Positions 9,924 through 18,223 of a stretch of 64,000 nucleotides of DNA are shown piece by piece (within the stretch, counting starts at the first letter, position 1; the number at the start of each line of letters is the position of its first letter). The stretch is taken from assembly GCF_023805255.1 (NCBI RefSeq), contig NZ_JAMSCK010000003.1:620001-684000 (forward strand), in the 5' to 3' direction. Origin of the DNA: Gramella jeungdoensis. Lineage in GTDB: Bacteria; Bacteroidota; Bacteroidia; Flavobacteriales; Flavobacteriaceae. The notes under the pieces are model-generated. The model did no database searches and was not told the DNA's origin. It worked only from the letters and a program-made list of their open reading frames with translations. The position numbers and the translations under genes are program-made.

Positions 9924-12900
9924 ATGAGGAAATTCACCTGTCTTTTGATTGTATTTCTAAGCGGGTTATTCGCCGGTTACGCGCAAACCTTTTCGGTTAG
10001 TGGTAATGTGACTGATGAGAACAACATGCCATTACTGGGGGTCAACGTAATTGTAAAAGGAGAATCACGTGGTACGACCACAGATTTTGATGGAAACTAT
10101 ACGGTTGAAAATATCTCTGTGGGAGATGTGCTTCAGTTTAGTTATGTAGGTTTTCAAACCCGGGAAATAACAGTAAGCGATCAACAAACGATTAATGTAG
10201 TGCTTCAGTCCGATCAGGAAGCACTTGAAGAAGTGGTAGTGATCGGGTATGGTACACAACAGAAAAAAGATGTTACCGGAGCGGTTTCTCTGGTCTCAAA
10301 TGAAACCATTGAAGATTTACAGCCTGTCCAGGTAGAACAGGCTTTGCAAGGTACTGCAGCTGGGGTTAATGTTACTCCAACTTCTGGTGCTCCAGGGTCT
10401 GGGATCAATATTAATATTAGAGGTATTGCCTCTAATAGTGTTAATGGTCCTTTAGTACTTATTGACGGTTATCAGGGTGATCTTAATACCCTTAACCCGA
10501 ATGATATTGAGTCCATTTCAATTCTTAAGGATGCCCAGGCTGCCATTTATGGGGTTGCGGGAGCAAATGGGGTGGTACTCGTAACTACAAAAAGCGGTAA
10601 AAAGAATACGGCTCCTAACATCACCTATCAAACCTATTATGGTTTCCAGGAGGCGTCAAGGGAGATACCTCTTTTAAACGCTACCGAATATGCTCTTCTT
10701 TTAAATGAAAGCTATGCCAATGGCGGACAGCAGATTCCTTATCCGGATGTAAGCGGACTGGGTGAGGGAACAGACTTTCAAAATGCTGTTTTCGAAGAAG
10801 CTCCAATTCTTAACCATAACCTTAGTGTTACCGGAGGAGGTGAGAGAGTTACCTATTCGGTAGGCGGATCTTACCTTGATCAGGATGGTATTGTAGGTGG
10901 AGAAAAATCCGGATTTGAGAGAGGGACTGCAAGAGTAAGTTTAGGAGTTGATCTTAATGACTATTTCAACATCCAACTTAATTCAACCTATACTAACATT
11001 TCGAGACGATCAATTAATGAAAATGGTCTCGGTTCAGTATTGTTTAATGCCCTGAACTTTTCTCCTACTTTTGGTATTGATGAGCAGGATCTTAACGGAT
11101 CTCTTGGAAACGAGGTTGTTAATCCGTTAACTCAGATCGAGAATACATTCAACGATTATAATCTTGATAAGTTAAATGGAAACTTCAGTCTGAACTTTAC
11201 TCCCGTTGAAGAGCTCACCTTTACTTCAAGAATAGGTTACAATCTGGCTAAAAGTGATGGCAAAACCTTTTTTCCGGAAATAGGGCCCGAGGTTTATGGT
11301 TCAGGAAAGATATTCAACAATTCTATAAGCCAGGTAAATCAAAACAGGATTAATGATAACTCATATACCTACGATTTATTTGGTACTTACGAAGACAGAT
11401 ATAATGAGGATCATCATGTTACCCTAACCGGCGGTATGACCGTGATAAGACAATGGGGTGACGGACTCTTTGCTTCAGGTTTTGGAGTGCCTAACAATTC
11501 ATGGGACTTTGCAGACATCAGTCTTACAACCGGAACCAGGGATGGGAAAACTAACGATAGTTATGTTTATGATATAAGAAAACTATCCTATTTTGGAAGG
11601 TTACAATATGATTTCAAAGGTAAATATCTCGTTTCAGGGATGTTGAGAAGGGACGCTTCCACAAGATTCAGTCCAGGTAACCGTGTGGGCTATTTTCCAT
11701 CTGCCACCGCAGGTTGGATTATTTCTGAAGAAGGCTGGTTCAATTCAGGTTTTGTCTCTTTCCTTAAGTTAAGAGGTAGTTACGGAATACTTGGTAATGA
11801 TGAGGTTGGTCAGGCCCAGTTCTGGAGATCGGCCCTAACCGGAGAGGCTACATATGTTCTGGATGGTCAGCTAGTTAATGGTGTGGCCCTTGGTAGGATA
11901 GCCAACCCGAATGCGGGATGGGAAGAGGCCGAAAAGATCAATATTGGTCTTGACCTTAGATTATTGAAAAACAGGATCGACATTACTGCCGATGTGTTCA
12001 GGGAAGACAGGAATGATCTTCTTATCGCCGATATTCCTGTATCAGGGATCTTTGGTGGAGCGGCTCCCGGAGCAGGAACCCCAACGATCAACGCGGGGAC
12101 TACTAGAAACCAGGGTGCCGAATTCGCAATAAATTATAAGGAGACATTCTCTGATGACTTCAGAATAAATATCGGATACAACTTCACTTATCTTGAAAAT
12201 GAGGTAACCGAAGTTAACGGAACTGAATTCCTTCCGGGAGGACAGTTTGGTGTTGGTCAGCCAGCACCGGCAAGAATGCAGGAAGGTTTCCCTATAGGAT
12301 ATTTCTATGGATACAGAACCGATGGAATCTTCCAGAACCAGGCAGAAGTTGATGCTCATCCTTCTCAGGAAGCACTGGCTGCTCCCGCTGCACCAGGAGA
12401 TATAAGATATGTGGATATTAACGGTGACGGAGTAATCAATACAGACGACCGTACCAATATTGGTGATCCGATTCCTGATTTCACCATGGGACTAAATCTC
12501 AATTTTAACTACAAGAACTTCGACTTTACGGCTTATACTTATGCTTCATTAGGAAATGAAATGGTGAGGAATTATGAGAGGAATCAGCCTAATGTGAACA
12601 GGCATGCTTATTATCTGGAGCGATGGAGAGGTGAAGGTACCAGCAATTATGTGCCTAGAGTATCTACCGGAGCAACATCAAACGGGGTTTTCTCTGATTT
12701 CTATGTTGAAGATGCTTCTTATGCAAGAATTCAGAATGCTCAGATAGGTTATTCTTTACCTGAAAGTCTTATCAGCAAATTGAACATTCAAAAATTAAGA
12801 CTTTATGTTGCCGCTAATAATCTATACACATTTACAGATTATAAAGGTTACGACCCATCAGCTTCTACAGGAGAAGCCATTGGTGGAGGAATAGATTACG

Positions 12901-12953
12901 GGTTCTACCCGGTTCCAAGAACTTATATGTTTGGTCTAAACCTAAACTTCTAA
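9924..12953 (+). CDS. SusC-like TonB-dependent outer-membrane transporter
   Basis: A 1009-aa SusC/RagA family receptor with signal peptide ending AGYA-Q. Residues about 23-105 form the N-terminal carboxypeptidase-regulatory-like Ig domain that SusC proteins carry before the TonB box. The TonB box region is EEVVVIGYGTQ (about 104-114), followed by the plug domain (DVTGAVSLVSNETIEDLQPV, then VLIDGYQGD, SISILKDAQAAIYG, ANGVVLVTTK). The rest is the 22-strand barrel, ending in Phe. It forms a lidded pair with SusD and imports oligosaccharides using TonB energy. Gene neighbours with GH16 and GH3 enzymes indicate beta-1,3-glucan (laminarin). It begins the operon, 11 bp ahead of susD. Confidence 0.95.
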   Translation: MRKFTCLLIVFLSGLFAGYAQTFSVSGNVTDENNMPLLGVNVIVKGESRGTTTDFDGNYTVENISVGDVLQFSYVGFQTREITVSDQQTINVVLQSDQEALEEVVVIGYGTQQKKDVTGAVSLVSNETIEDLQPVQVEQALQGTAAGVNVTPTSGAPGSGININIRGIASNSVNGPLVLIDGYQGDLNTLNPNDIESISILKDAQAAIYGVAGANGVVLVTTKSGKKNTAPNITYQTYYGFQEASREIPLLNATEYALLLNESYANGGQQIPYPDVSGLGEGTDFQNAVFEEAPILNHNLSVTGGGERVTYSVGGSYLDQDGIVGGEKSGFERGTARVSLGVDLNDYFNIQLNSTYTNISRRSINENGLGSVLFNALNFSPTFGIDEQDLNGSLGNEVVNPLTQIENTFNDYNLDKLNGNFSLNFTPVEELTFTSRIGYNLAKSDGKTFFPEIGPEVYGSGKIFNNSISQVNQNRINDNSYTYDLFGTYEDRYNEDHHVTLTGGMTVIRQWGDGLFASGFGVPNNSWDFADISLTTGTRDGKTNDSYVYDIRKLSYFGRLQYDFKGKYLVSGMLRRDASTRFSPGNRVGYFPSATAGWIISEEGWFNSGFVSFLKLRGSYGILGNDEVGQAQFWRSALTGEATYVLDGQLVNGVALGRIANPNAGWEEAEKINIGLDLRLLKNRIDITADVFREDRNDLLIADIPVSGIFGGAAPGAGTPTINAGTTRNQGAEFAINYKETFSDDFRINIGYNFTYLENEVTEVNGTEFLPGGQFGVGQPAPARMQEGFPIGYFYGYRTDGIFQNQAEVDAHPSQEALAAPAAPGDIRYVDINGDGVINTDDRTNIGDPIPDFTMGLNLNFNYKNFDFTAYTYASLGNEMVRNYERNQPNVNRHAYYLERWRGEGTSNYVPRVSTGATSNGVFSDFYVEDASYARIQNAQIGYSLPESLISKLNIQKLRLYVAANNLYTFTDYKGYDPSASTGEAIGGGIDYGFYPVPRTYMFGLNLNF

Positions 12954-12964
12954 AATTATTGTTT

Positions 12965-14443
12965 ATGAAAAATATCTCAATTATTAAAAAGATATACTTT
13001 TTCCTCGGTCTGGTGATGCTGGTTGGTTGTAGCGAGAATTTCCTCGAGGAAACAGAAGAGTATACCATAGATTCAGAAAACTATTTCAATTCTGAACAGG
13101 AATATTACAATGCCCTTATTGGTGCATACGATGTGCTTCAGTCAACTTATGTAAACGTACTTCTTGGTGAAATAGCCTCTGATAATACCCTTAGTGGTGG
13201 GGAGAGTGCTACCGATGTTATCGGGTTCCAGCAGGTGGATGAAATGACCCATACCGAGGTTAACGATAATCTTGACGATGTTTGGGACTGGAACTTTGCC
13301 GGAGTTCAGCGTGCTAACTACATCCTGGAGAATAAGGACAAAACAGACTTCGAAGGAAAGGACAGGATTATTGCTGAAGCAAGATTTCTTAGAGCATATT
13401 TTACTTTTGAACTGGTAAAATGGTTTGGTCCTATCCCGATCAAAGGAGACGAGAGATTCGTTCTGGGGGATGAGAATTCCGTTCAAAGAGCCCCGGTAAG
13501 TGAGGTTTATGCTCAAATAGAGTCTGACCTTCAGTTCGCCATAGATAATATGGATTATAACGCGCCGCAAGTAGGAAGAGCTACTAAAGGCTCTGCTCAG
13601 GCTTTACTGGGTAAGGCTTATCTTTACCAGGATAAGTTCCAGGAAGCAGCAGAGGTGCTAAGAAACCTTATCGATAGCGGGCAGTATCACCTTTACGGAA
13701 CCCAGGGAGATGAAGATTATACCAATCTTTTTGAGCAGGTAGGAGAGAACAGTGCAGAGGCTGTTTTTGAGATTCAGTATACCGGAGAAGAAGGTGCTGG
13801 TTTTGGATGTCTTCAGTGTAGTGAAGGTAACGTTGCGGTAGGATTCCAGGGAATTAGAAACTATTCCGGGCCGTTGTTCGAATCAGGATATAGTTTTAAT
13901 GTTCCAGTTGAAGAAGTGTACAACCTTTTCAGCGAAGACGATATAAGAAGAGATTATTCCATTCTGGATATCGAGGCCTGGGCTGAAGAGACCGGAGCTA
14001 CCTATATTGAAGGTTACAAGCATACCGGGTATTTCAACCGTAAATATCTTCCAAGAAAAAACGATAATGCCGGTGATCCAAACCTGACTCAACCTAATAA
14101 CTACAGAGCCATTCGTTATGCCGATGTTCTGCTTATGGCAGCAGAGGCATTGAACAGAGGTGGTATCAATGATGAACTTGCCAGTACTTACCTGAATATG
14201 GTTCGTAACCGTGCAGGTCTTGATGATGTTGATGCAACCGGTTCAACATTAACAGAGCTGATCTTTCAGGAGCGCAGACTTGAAATGGTTGGAGAGGGTC
14301 ACAGGTTCTTTGACCTGGTAAGAACCGGTCGTGCAGCAGAGGCTATAGAAGGTTTCCAAACCGGAAAGAACGAATTATTCCCGATCCCGCTGGAAGAACT
14401 TGAATTCTCTAACGGATTATGGGAACAAAATCCTGGATATTAA
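12965..14443 (+). CDS. SusD/RagB-like glycan-binding lipoprotein
   Basis: The ATG at 12965 (492 aa) is preferred over a TTG at 12959. The signal ends in lipobox LVGC, so the protein is anchored in the outer membrane. The alpha-helical SusD fold is recognised from the N-terminal FLEETEEYTIDSENYF segment, the TPR-like helices (RIIAEARFLRAYFTFELVKWFG) and the C-terminal RYADVLLMAAEALN ... QERRLEMVGEGHRFFDLVRTGRA segments. It acts as a lid on SusC and binds the glycan. It is translated just after susC and only 12 bp before the next lipoprotein gene, so the genes form one operon. Confidence 0.94.
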   Translation: MKNISIIKKIYFFLGLVMLVGCSENFLEETEEYTIDSENYFNSEQEYYNALIGAYDVLQSTYVNVLLGEIASDNTLSGGESATDVIGFQQVDEMTHTEVNDNLDDVWDWNFAGVQRANYILENKDKTDFEGKDRIIAEARFLRAYFTFELVKWFGPIPIKGDERFVLGDENSVQRAPVSEVYAQIESDLQFAIDNMDYNAPQVGRATKGSAQALLGKAYLYQDKFQEAAEVLRNLIDSGQYHLYGTQGDEDYTNLFEQVGENSAEAVFEIQYTGEEGAGFGCLQCSEGNVAVGFQGIRNYSGPLFESGYSFNVPVEEVYNLFSEDDIRRDYSILDIEAWAEETGATYIEGYKHTGYFNRKYLPRKNDNAGDPNLTQPNNYRAIRYADVLLMAAEALNRGGINDELASTYLNMVRNRAGLDDVDATGSTLTELIFQERRLEMVGEGHRFFDLVRTGRAAEAIEGFQTGKNELFPIPLEELEFSNGLWEQNPGY

Positions 14444-14455
14444 AAAAACAGCATT

Positions 14456-16504
14456 ATGAAGAATACTATAAAACTATTTTTATTTATCACTCTCAGCGTC
14501 CTTTTCATAGGATGTGAGAGTGATGATGACCAGATGGTAGATTTGAGCAATCTGGCGGCGCCTTCCAATCTTGGAGCAAGCTTCCAGATCACTCAGGATA
14601 ATTCCGGACTGGTGACCATAACTCCTAAGGGAGAAAGTGCCAACACTTTTGTGGTTGATTTTGGTGATGGTTCAGAAGTTTCGGCGGAACTTAAGCCTGG
14701 ACAAACCATCGATCACGTTTTTGATGAAGGTGATTACGATGTGGTCGTTACGGGTAAGAATCTTAACGGGGTAACGGCTGAGGGAACTCAGGCGCTGACT
14801 GTTTCATTCAGGGCTCCTGAAAACCTGGAAGTGGATATTCAGAAGTCGGCAGACGATAACTATACTTACACAGTTTCGGCTACTGCAGATTTCGCTGCGA
14901 TGTTCAATGTGTATTTTGGAGATGTGGAGGACGAAGAGCCAACTCCAATGATGATTGGAGAAACTGTTTCTCATACTTACGATGCCGTTGGTGATTATGA
15001 TGTTAGAGTTGTTGCGCTTAGTGGTGGTGCCGCTACCACAGAGCTTACTCAAACCATTCAGGTAAGGGATCCTTTATTCCTGCCAGTAGACTTTGAATCT
15101 CCAACTAAAGATTACTCTTTCTACAACTTTGGAGGTGGCGATGGCCTTTTTGATCTGGTGATCGATAATCCCGATCCAACAGGAGTGAATACAAGTGATA
15201 AGGTTGCTGAGTATACAAAACCAGCTGGTTCTGAAGTATGGGCGGGAACTACCATTAACCTGGATGAGGCTATAGATTTCTCGTCACAAAAATATATCGC
15301 TGTTGATGTATGGTCTCCAAAGGCCGGAATTCCGGTGATATTTAAAATCGAAAATATCGATAATGCCGATCTTTTTGTTGAATCTGCCGTAAATACAACG
15401 GTTAGCAACGAGTGGGAAACACTCGTATTCGATATGACCGCGGCAGATATGTCTATTGATTATGCGAAGCTTGTATTGTTCTTCGATTTTGGAACTCCGG
15501 GAGACGATTCAACTTATTATTTCGATAATATTAGGCAGACCACCCTCGAACCTATCAAACTACCTCTGGATTTTGAATCTGAAAATGCAACCTACGAGTG
15601 GGGTGGATTTGGTGGAGCAACTGGCTCTGTAATTGATAATCCAGATATGTCTGGTATTAATACCAGTTCCATGGTAAGTACTTTAAACAAGTCTGATGGA
15701 GCTCAAACATGGGCAGGAATTTCACTTAACCTGGAAGAACCTGTAGACTTCTCTAACGGAACTACCGCAAAAATGAAAGTTTGGTCTCCAAGAGCGGGAA
15801 CTCCTATTTTATTCAAATTAGAAAAATCTGATTCAGCTCCTGATGCTAACGGAAACCCTTCGGTTGTTGCTGAAGTTTTTCAATCTACAACTGTGGCAGG
15901 AGAATGGGAAGAGCTAAGCTTCGACCTTAGCACTTTTGGAGCATTTGATGCCTCTATAGATTATGACAGGGTGATCGTATTCTATGATTTTGGAAATACA
16001 GGTCAGGGAGAGGATTTCTATTTTGATGATATTAAAATAGGAGATACTTCATACATCTCTTTATTCAGTGAATTTGGCGATGATGTGACAGTTGATACCT
16101 GGAGAACAAGCTGGTCTGCGGCAGATTATGAAGAAGTTGAATTTGACGGCAGACTAACCAAGCATTATTCAAACCTGAATTTTGTGGGTATTGAAACTGT
16201 GGCGAATACTGTAGATATTACAGGAATGACTCACTTCCATGTAGATGTTTATACCGATAATGCTACCACATTCAGGGTTAAACTGGTAGACTTTGGACCT
16301 GATGGTGCTTTTGACGGGGGAGATGATACAGAGCACGAAGTTGTCTTTGAGAATCTTGCCCAGAATGAATGGGTGAGCCTGGATATCCCATTATCTCAGT
16401 TTGAAGGACTTGCAAATAGAGAAAATATTGCTCAGTACATCTTTTCTGCAGTACCGGCAGGAAGTGCAAACGTCTATGTAGATGAAATTTATTTCCATAA
16501 CTAG
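14456..16504 (+). CDS. Multimodular surface glycan-binding lipoprotein (PKD-PKD-three beta-sandwich modules)
   Basis: This 682-aa lipoprotein (lipobox FIGC, Cys20) occupies the SusE/F position. Residues about 35-115 and 120-200 are PKD-like Ig domains (VVDFGDGSE ... HVFDEGDYDVVV; VYFGDVE ... HTYDAVGDYDVRVV). Residues about 204-357 and 358-512 are an internal duplication: both start PVDFES/PLDFES, contain AVDVWSPKAGIPVIFKIE/KMKVWSPRAGTPILFKLE, and end with YYFDNI/FYFDDI. Residues 513-682 form a third, divergent module ending VYVDEIYFHN. These resemble carbohydrate-binding modules. It has no catalytic signature, so the role is to hold laminarin at the cell surface for the GH16 enzyme and SusCD. 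Assignment to a named CBM family needs a profile search. Confidence 0.85.
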   Translation: MKNTIKLFLFITLSVLFIGCESDDDQMVDLSNLAAPSNLGASFQITQDNSGLVTITPKGESANTFVVDFGDGSEVSAELKPGQTIDHVFDEGDYDVVVTGKNLNGVTAEGTQALTVSFRAPENLEVDIQKSADDNYTYTVSATADFAAMFNVYFGDVEDEEPTPMMIGETVSHTYDAVGDYDVRVVALSGGAATTELTQTIQVRDPLFLPVDFESPTKDYSFYNFGGGDGLFDLVIDNPDPTGVNTSDKVAEYTKPAGSEVWAGTTINLDEAIDFSSQKYIAVDVWSPKAGIPVIFKIENIDNADLFVESAVNTTVSNEWETLVFDMTAADMSIDYAKLVLFFDFGTPGDDSTYYFDNIRQTTLEPIKLPLDFESENATYEWGGFGGATGSVIDNPDMSGINTSSMVSTLNKSDGAQTWAGISLNLEEPVDFSNGTTAKMKVWSPRAGTPILFKLEKSDSAPDANGNPSVVAEVFQSTTVAGEWEELSFDLSTFGAFDASIDYDRVIVFYDFGNTGQGEDFYFDDIKIGDTSYISLFSEFGDDVTVDTWRTSWSAADYEEVEFDGRLTKHYSNLNFVGIETVANTVDITGMTHFHVDVYTDNATTFRVKLVDFGPDGAFDGGDDTEHEVVFENLAQNEWVSLDIPLSQFEGLANRENIAQYIFSAVPAGSANVYVDEIYFHN

Positions 16505-16519
16505 AACAAAACGATAAAA

Positions 16520-18154
16520 ATGAAAAACATATTTTTTAAACTATTATTCATGATCACTCTTTCGGCAGGATTTATTTCCTGCGAAGAGGATTATGATATC
16601 GGAGAGATCAATGCTCCTTCTAACCTGACCGTTACGGCAGAAGTAGTAGGGCAGTCTGATGATAATCCACGAGGCGATGGTAGTGGAATGGTGAACTTCA
16701 CTGCATCGGCAACCGGAGCCATGACCTATAAATTTGGTTTGCCAGATGGTGATGAAGTAGTTCCAAGTGGTTCATTTAGCAAGCCTTTTTCATCTTCTGG
16801 AAACTATACAATTCCGGTAATTGCATATGGGCCAGGAGGAACATCCACCTCAACTACAGTTAACGTAGACGTATTTGTTGCATATGAACCACCACAGGAT
16901 CTTATTGACAAACTTGTTGGAGACGGTTCTAAAGAATGGAGGATCAAAGCTTCGGCGCCAAGTCATTTTGGTCTTGGACCAGTTGGCGGATCGGTACTTG
17001 CTGAATGGTATGGTGCGGGACCTAACGAGAAGGCAACTGCAGGAATGTATGATGACAGGTATATCTTCAACGAAGATGGAACTTTCACGCACATCACCAA
17101 TATTAATACCGAGGACGATTCAGGTACTGTATTCGGAAGGGTTGGACTTATTGATGAATTAGGATCCAGCGGAGGAACCGTTGAAGGTGCAGATGTTCTT
17201 AACCTGCCATATTCGGACTACACTGCTAATTGGGCTATTATCGCCCCTGGAGGTGTTGAGACGATTGCCCTTTCAGGTACCGCATTCATAGGATACTATA
17301 CAGGGGGAGATCACCAGTACCATATTTTTGATAGATCGGTTCCCGGAGAACTAATCGTTCGAACTACCGATGGTAATAATGAATTCGACTGGTGGTTCAT
17401 CCTTACTTCCGATGACGGAAGTGGAGCCGGCGATGGTGACGGAGGAGCAGAATTCCAGACTGAATTTGATGATCTTCTCTGGGAAGCTACTTTTGATGAT
17501 GATACATCTCTTGATACCAGCGTATGGAACTACGAAATTGGAAACGGCGACAATGGTTGGGGAAACCAGGAAGCTCAGTATTATACAGAGAACAATACAT
17601 CAATAGTTGACGGGAATCTTTTGATCACCGCGAAAAGAGAATCTGAAAGCGGATTCGATTTTACTTCATCTCGTATCACTACCAAGGATAATTTTGAATT
17701 CACCTATGGAAGGGTTGAAGCCAGAGCCAAACTTCCTGAAGGTGGAGGAACCTGGCCGGCGATCTGGATGCTTGGAAATAACTTCGACGAAGTGGGATGG
17801 CCCGCAACAGGAGAGATCGATATCATGGAGCACAAAGGGAACGATCCCGGAGTGATCCATGGTAGCCTTCACTATCCAGGTGCTTCAGGTGGTGATGCCG
17901 ATACTGGAACCACAACAATCGAAAACCCATCGTCAGAATTCCATACCTATACCATGGAATGGTCTGCAGAAAGAATCGTATTTCTTGTAGATGGTGAGGT
18001 TTATCATACTTATGAGAATACCCCGGATTCTCCATACAATAAAGATTTCTTCCTTATCATGAATTTGGCTATGGGAGGAACCTTTGGTGGAGACATAGAT
18101 CCTGATTTTCAGGAATCTTCTATGGAAATTGATTATATAAGAGTATTTCAGTAA
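16520..18154 (+). CDS. GH16 beta-1,3-glucanase (laminarinase), lipoprotein with PKD-like domain
   Basis: A 544-aa lipoprotein (lipobox FISC, Cys21). After the signal come a PKD-like Ig domain (about 31-122), a domain of about 170 residues (125-297, beginning KLVGDGSKEWRIK) that I do not recognise, and a Gly/Asp-rich linker (300-309). The GH16 catalytic domain is at about 313-544. The catalytic motif GEIDIME gives nucleophile Glu432, Asp434 and acid/base Glu437. WPAIWMLG and GGTFGG are also family signatures of laminarinase-type GH16. Being lipid-anchored, it probably works on the cell surface as the first endo-acting enzyme. It is 15 bp downstream of the binding protein gene. Confidence 0.94.
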   Translation: MKNIFFKLLFMITLSAGFISCEEDYDIGEINAPSNLTVTAEVVGQSDDNPRGDGSGMVNFTASATGAMTYKFGLPDGDEVVPSGSFSKPFSSSGNYTIPVIAYGPGGTSTSTTVNVDVFVAYEPPQDLIDKLVGDGSKEWRIKASAPSHFGLGPVGGSVLAEWYGAGPNEKATAGMYDDRYIFNEDGTFTHITNINTEDDSGTVFGRVGLIDELGSSGGTVEGADVLNLPYSDYTANWAIIAPGGVETIALSGTAFIGYYTGGDHQYHIFDRSVPGELIVRTTDGNNEFDWWFILTSDDGSGAGDGDGGAEFQTEFDDLLWEATFDDDTSLDTSVWNYEIGNGDNGWGNQEAQYYTENNTSIVDGNLLITAKRESESGFDFTSSRITTKDNFEFTYGRVEARAKLPEGGGTWPAIWMLGNNFDEVGWPATGEIDIMEHKGNDPGVIHGSLHYPGASGGDADTGTTTIENPSSEFHTYTMEWSAERIVFLVDGEVYHTYENTPDSPYNKDFFLIMNLAMGGTFGGDIDPDFQESSMEIDYIRVFQ

Positions 18155-18180
18155 TCGTTTTGTTTTTGCTCAATTGTTAG

Positions 18181-18210
18181 ATTTCCGGGGGTGTGATTGC
18201 TCCCGGAATT
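18181..18210 (+). other. Intercistronic hairpin between GH16 and GH3 genes
   Basis: TTCCGGGG and CTCCCGGAA flank a 9-nt loop to give a GC-rich stem of about 8 bp, 27 bp after the GH16 stop and 13 bp before the GH3 start. A proper U-run is missing, so it could be an mRNA processing or 3'-stabilising element or a weak attenuator inside the operon. Confidence 0.55.
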
Positions 18211-18223
18211 TACCCTTTTAATT

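Noticed and set aside
18181-18210. Full terminator between GH16 and GH3 genes
   Set aside because: No T-run follows and the genes are functionally linked; kept as an intercistronic hairpin only.
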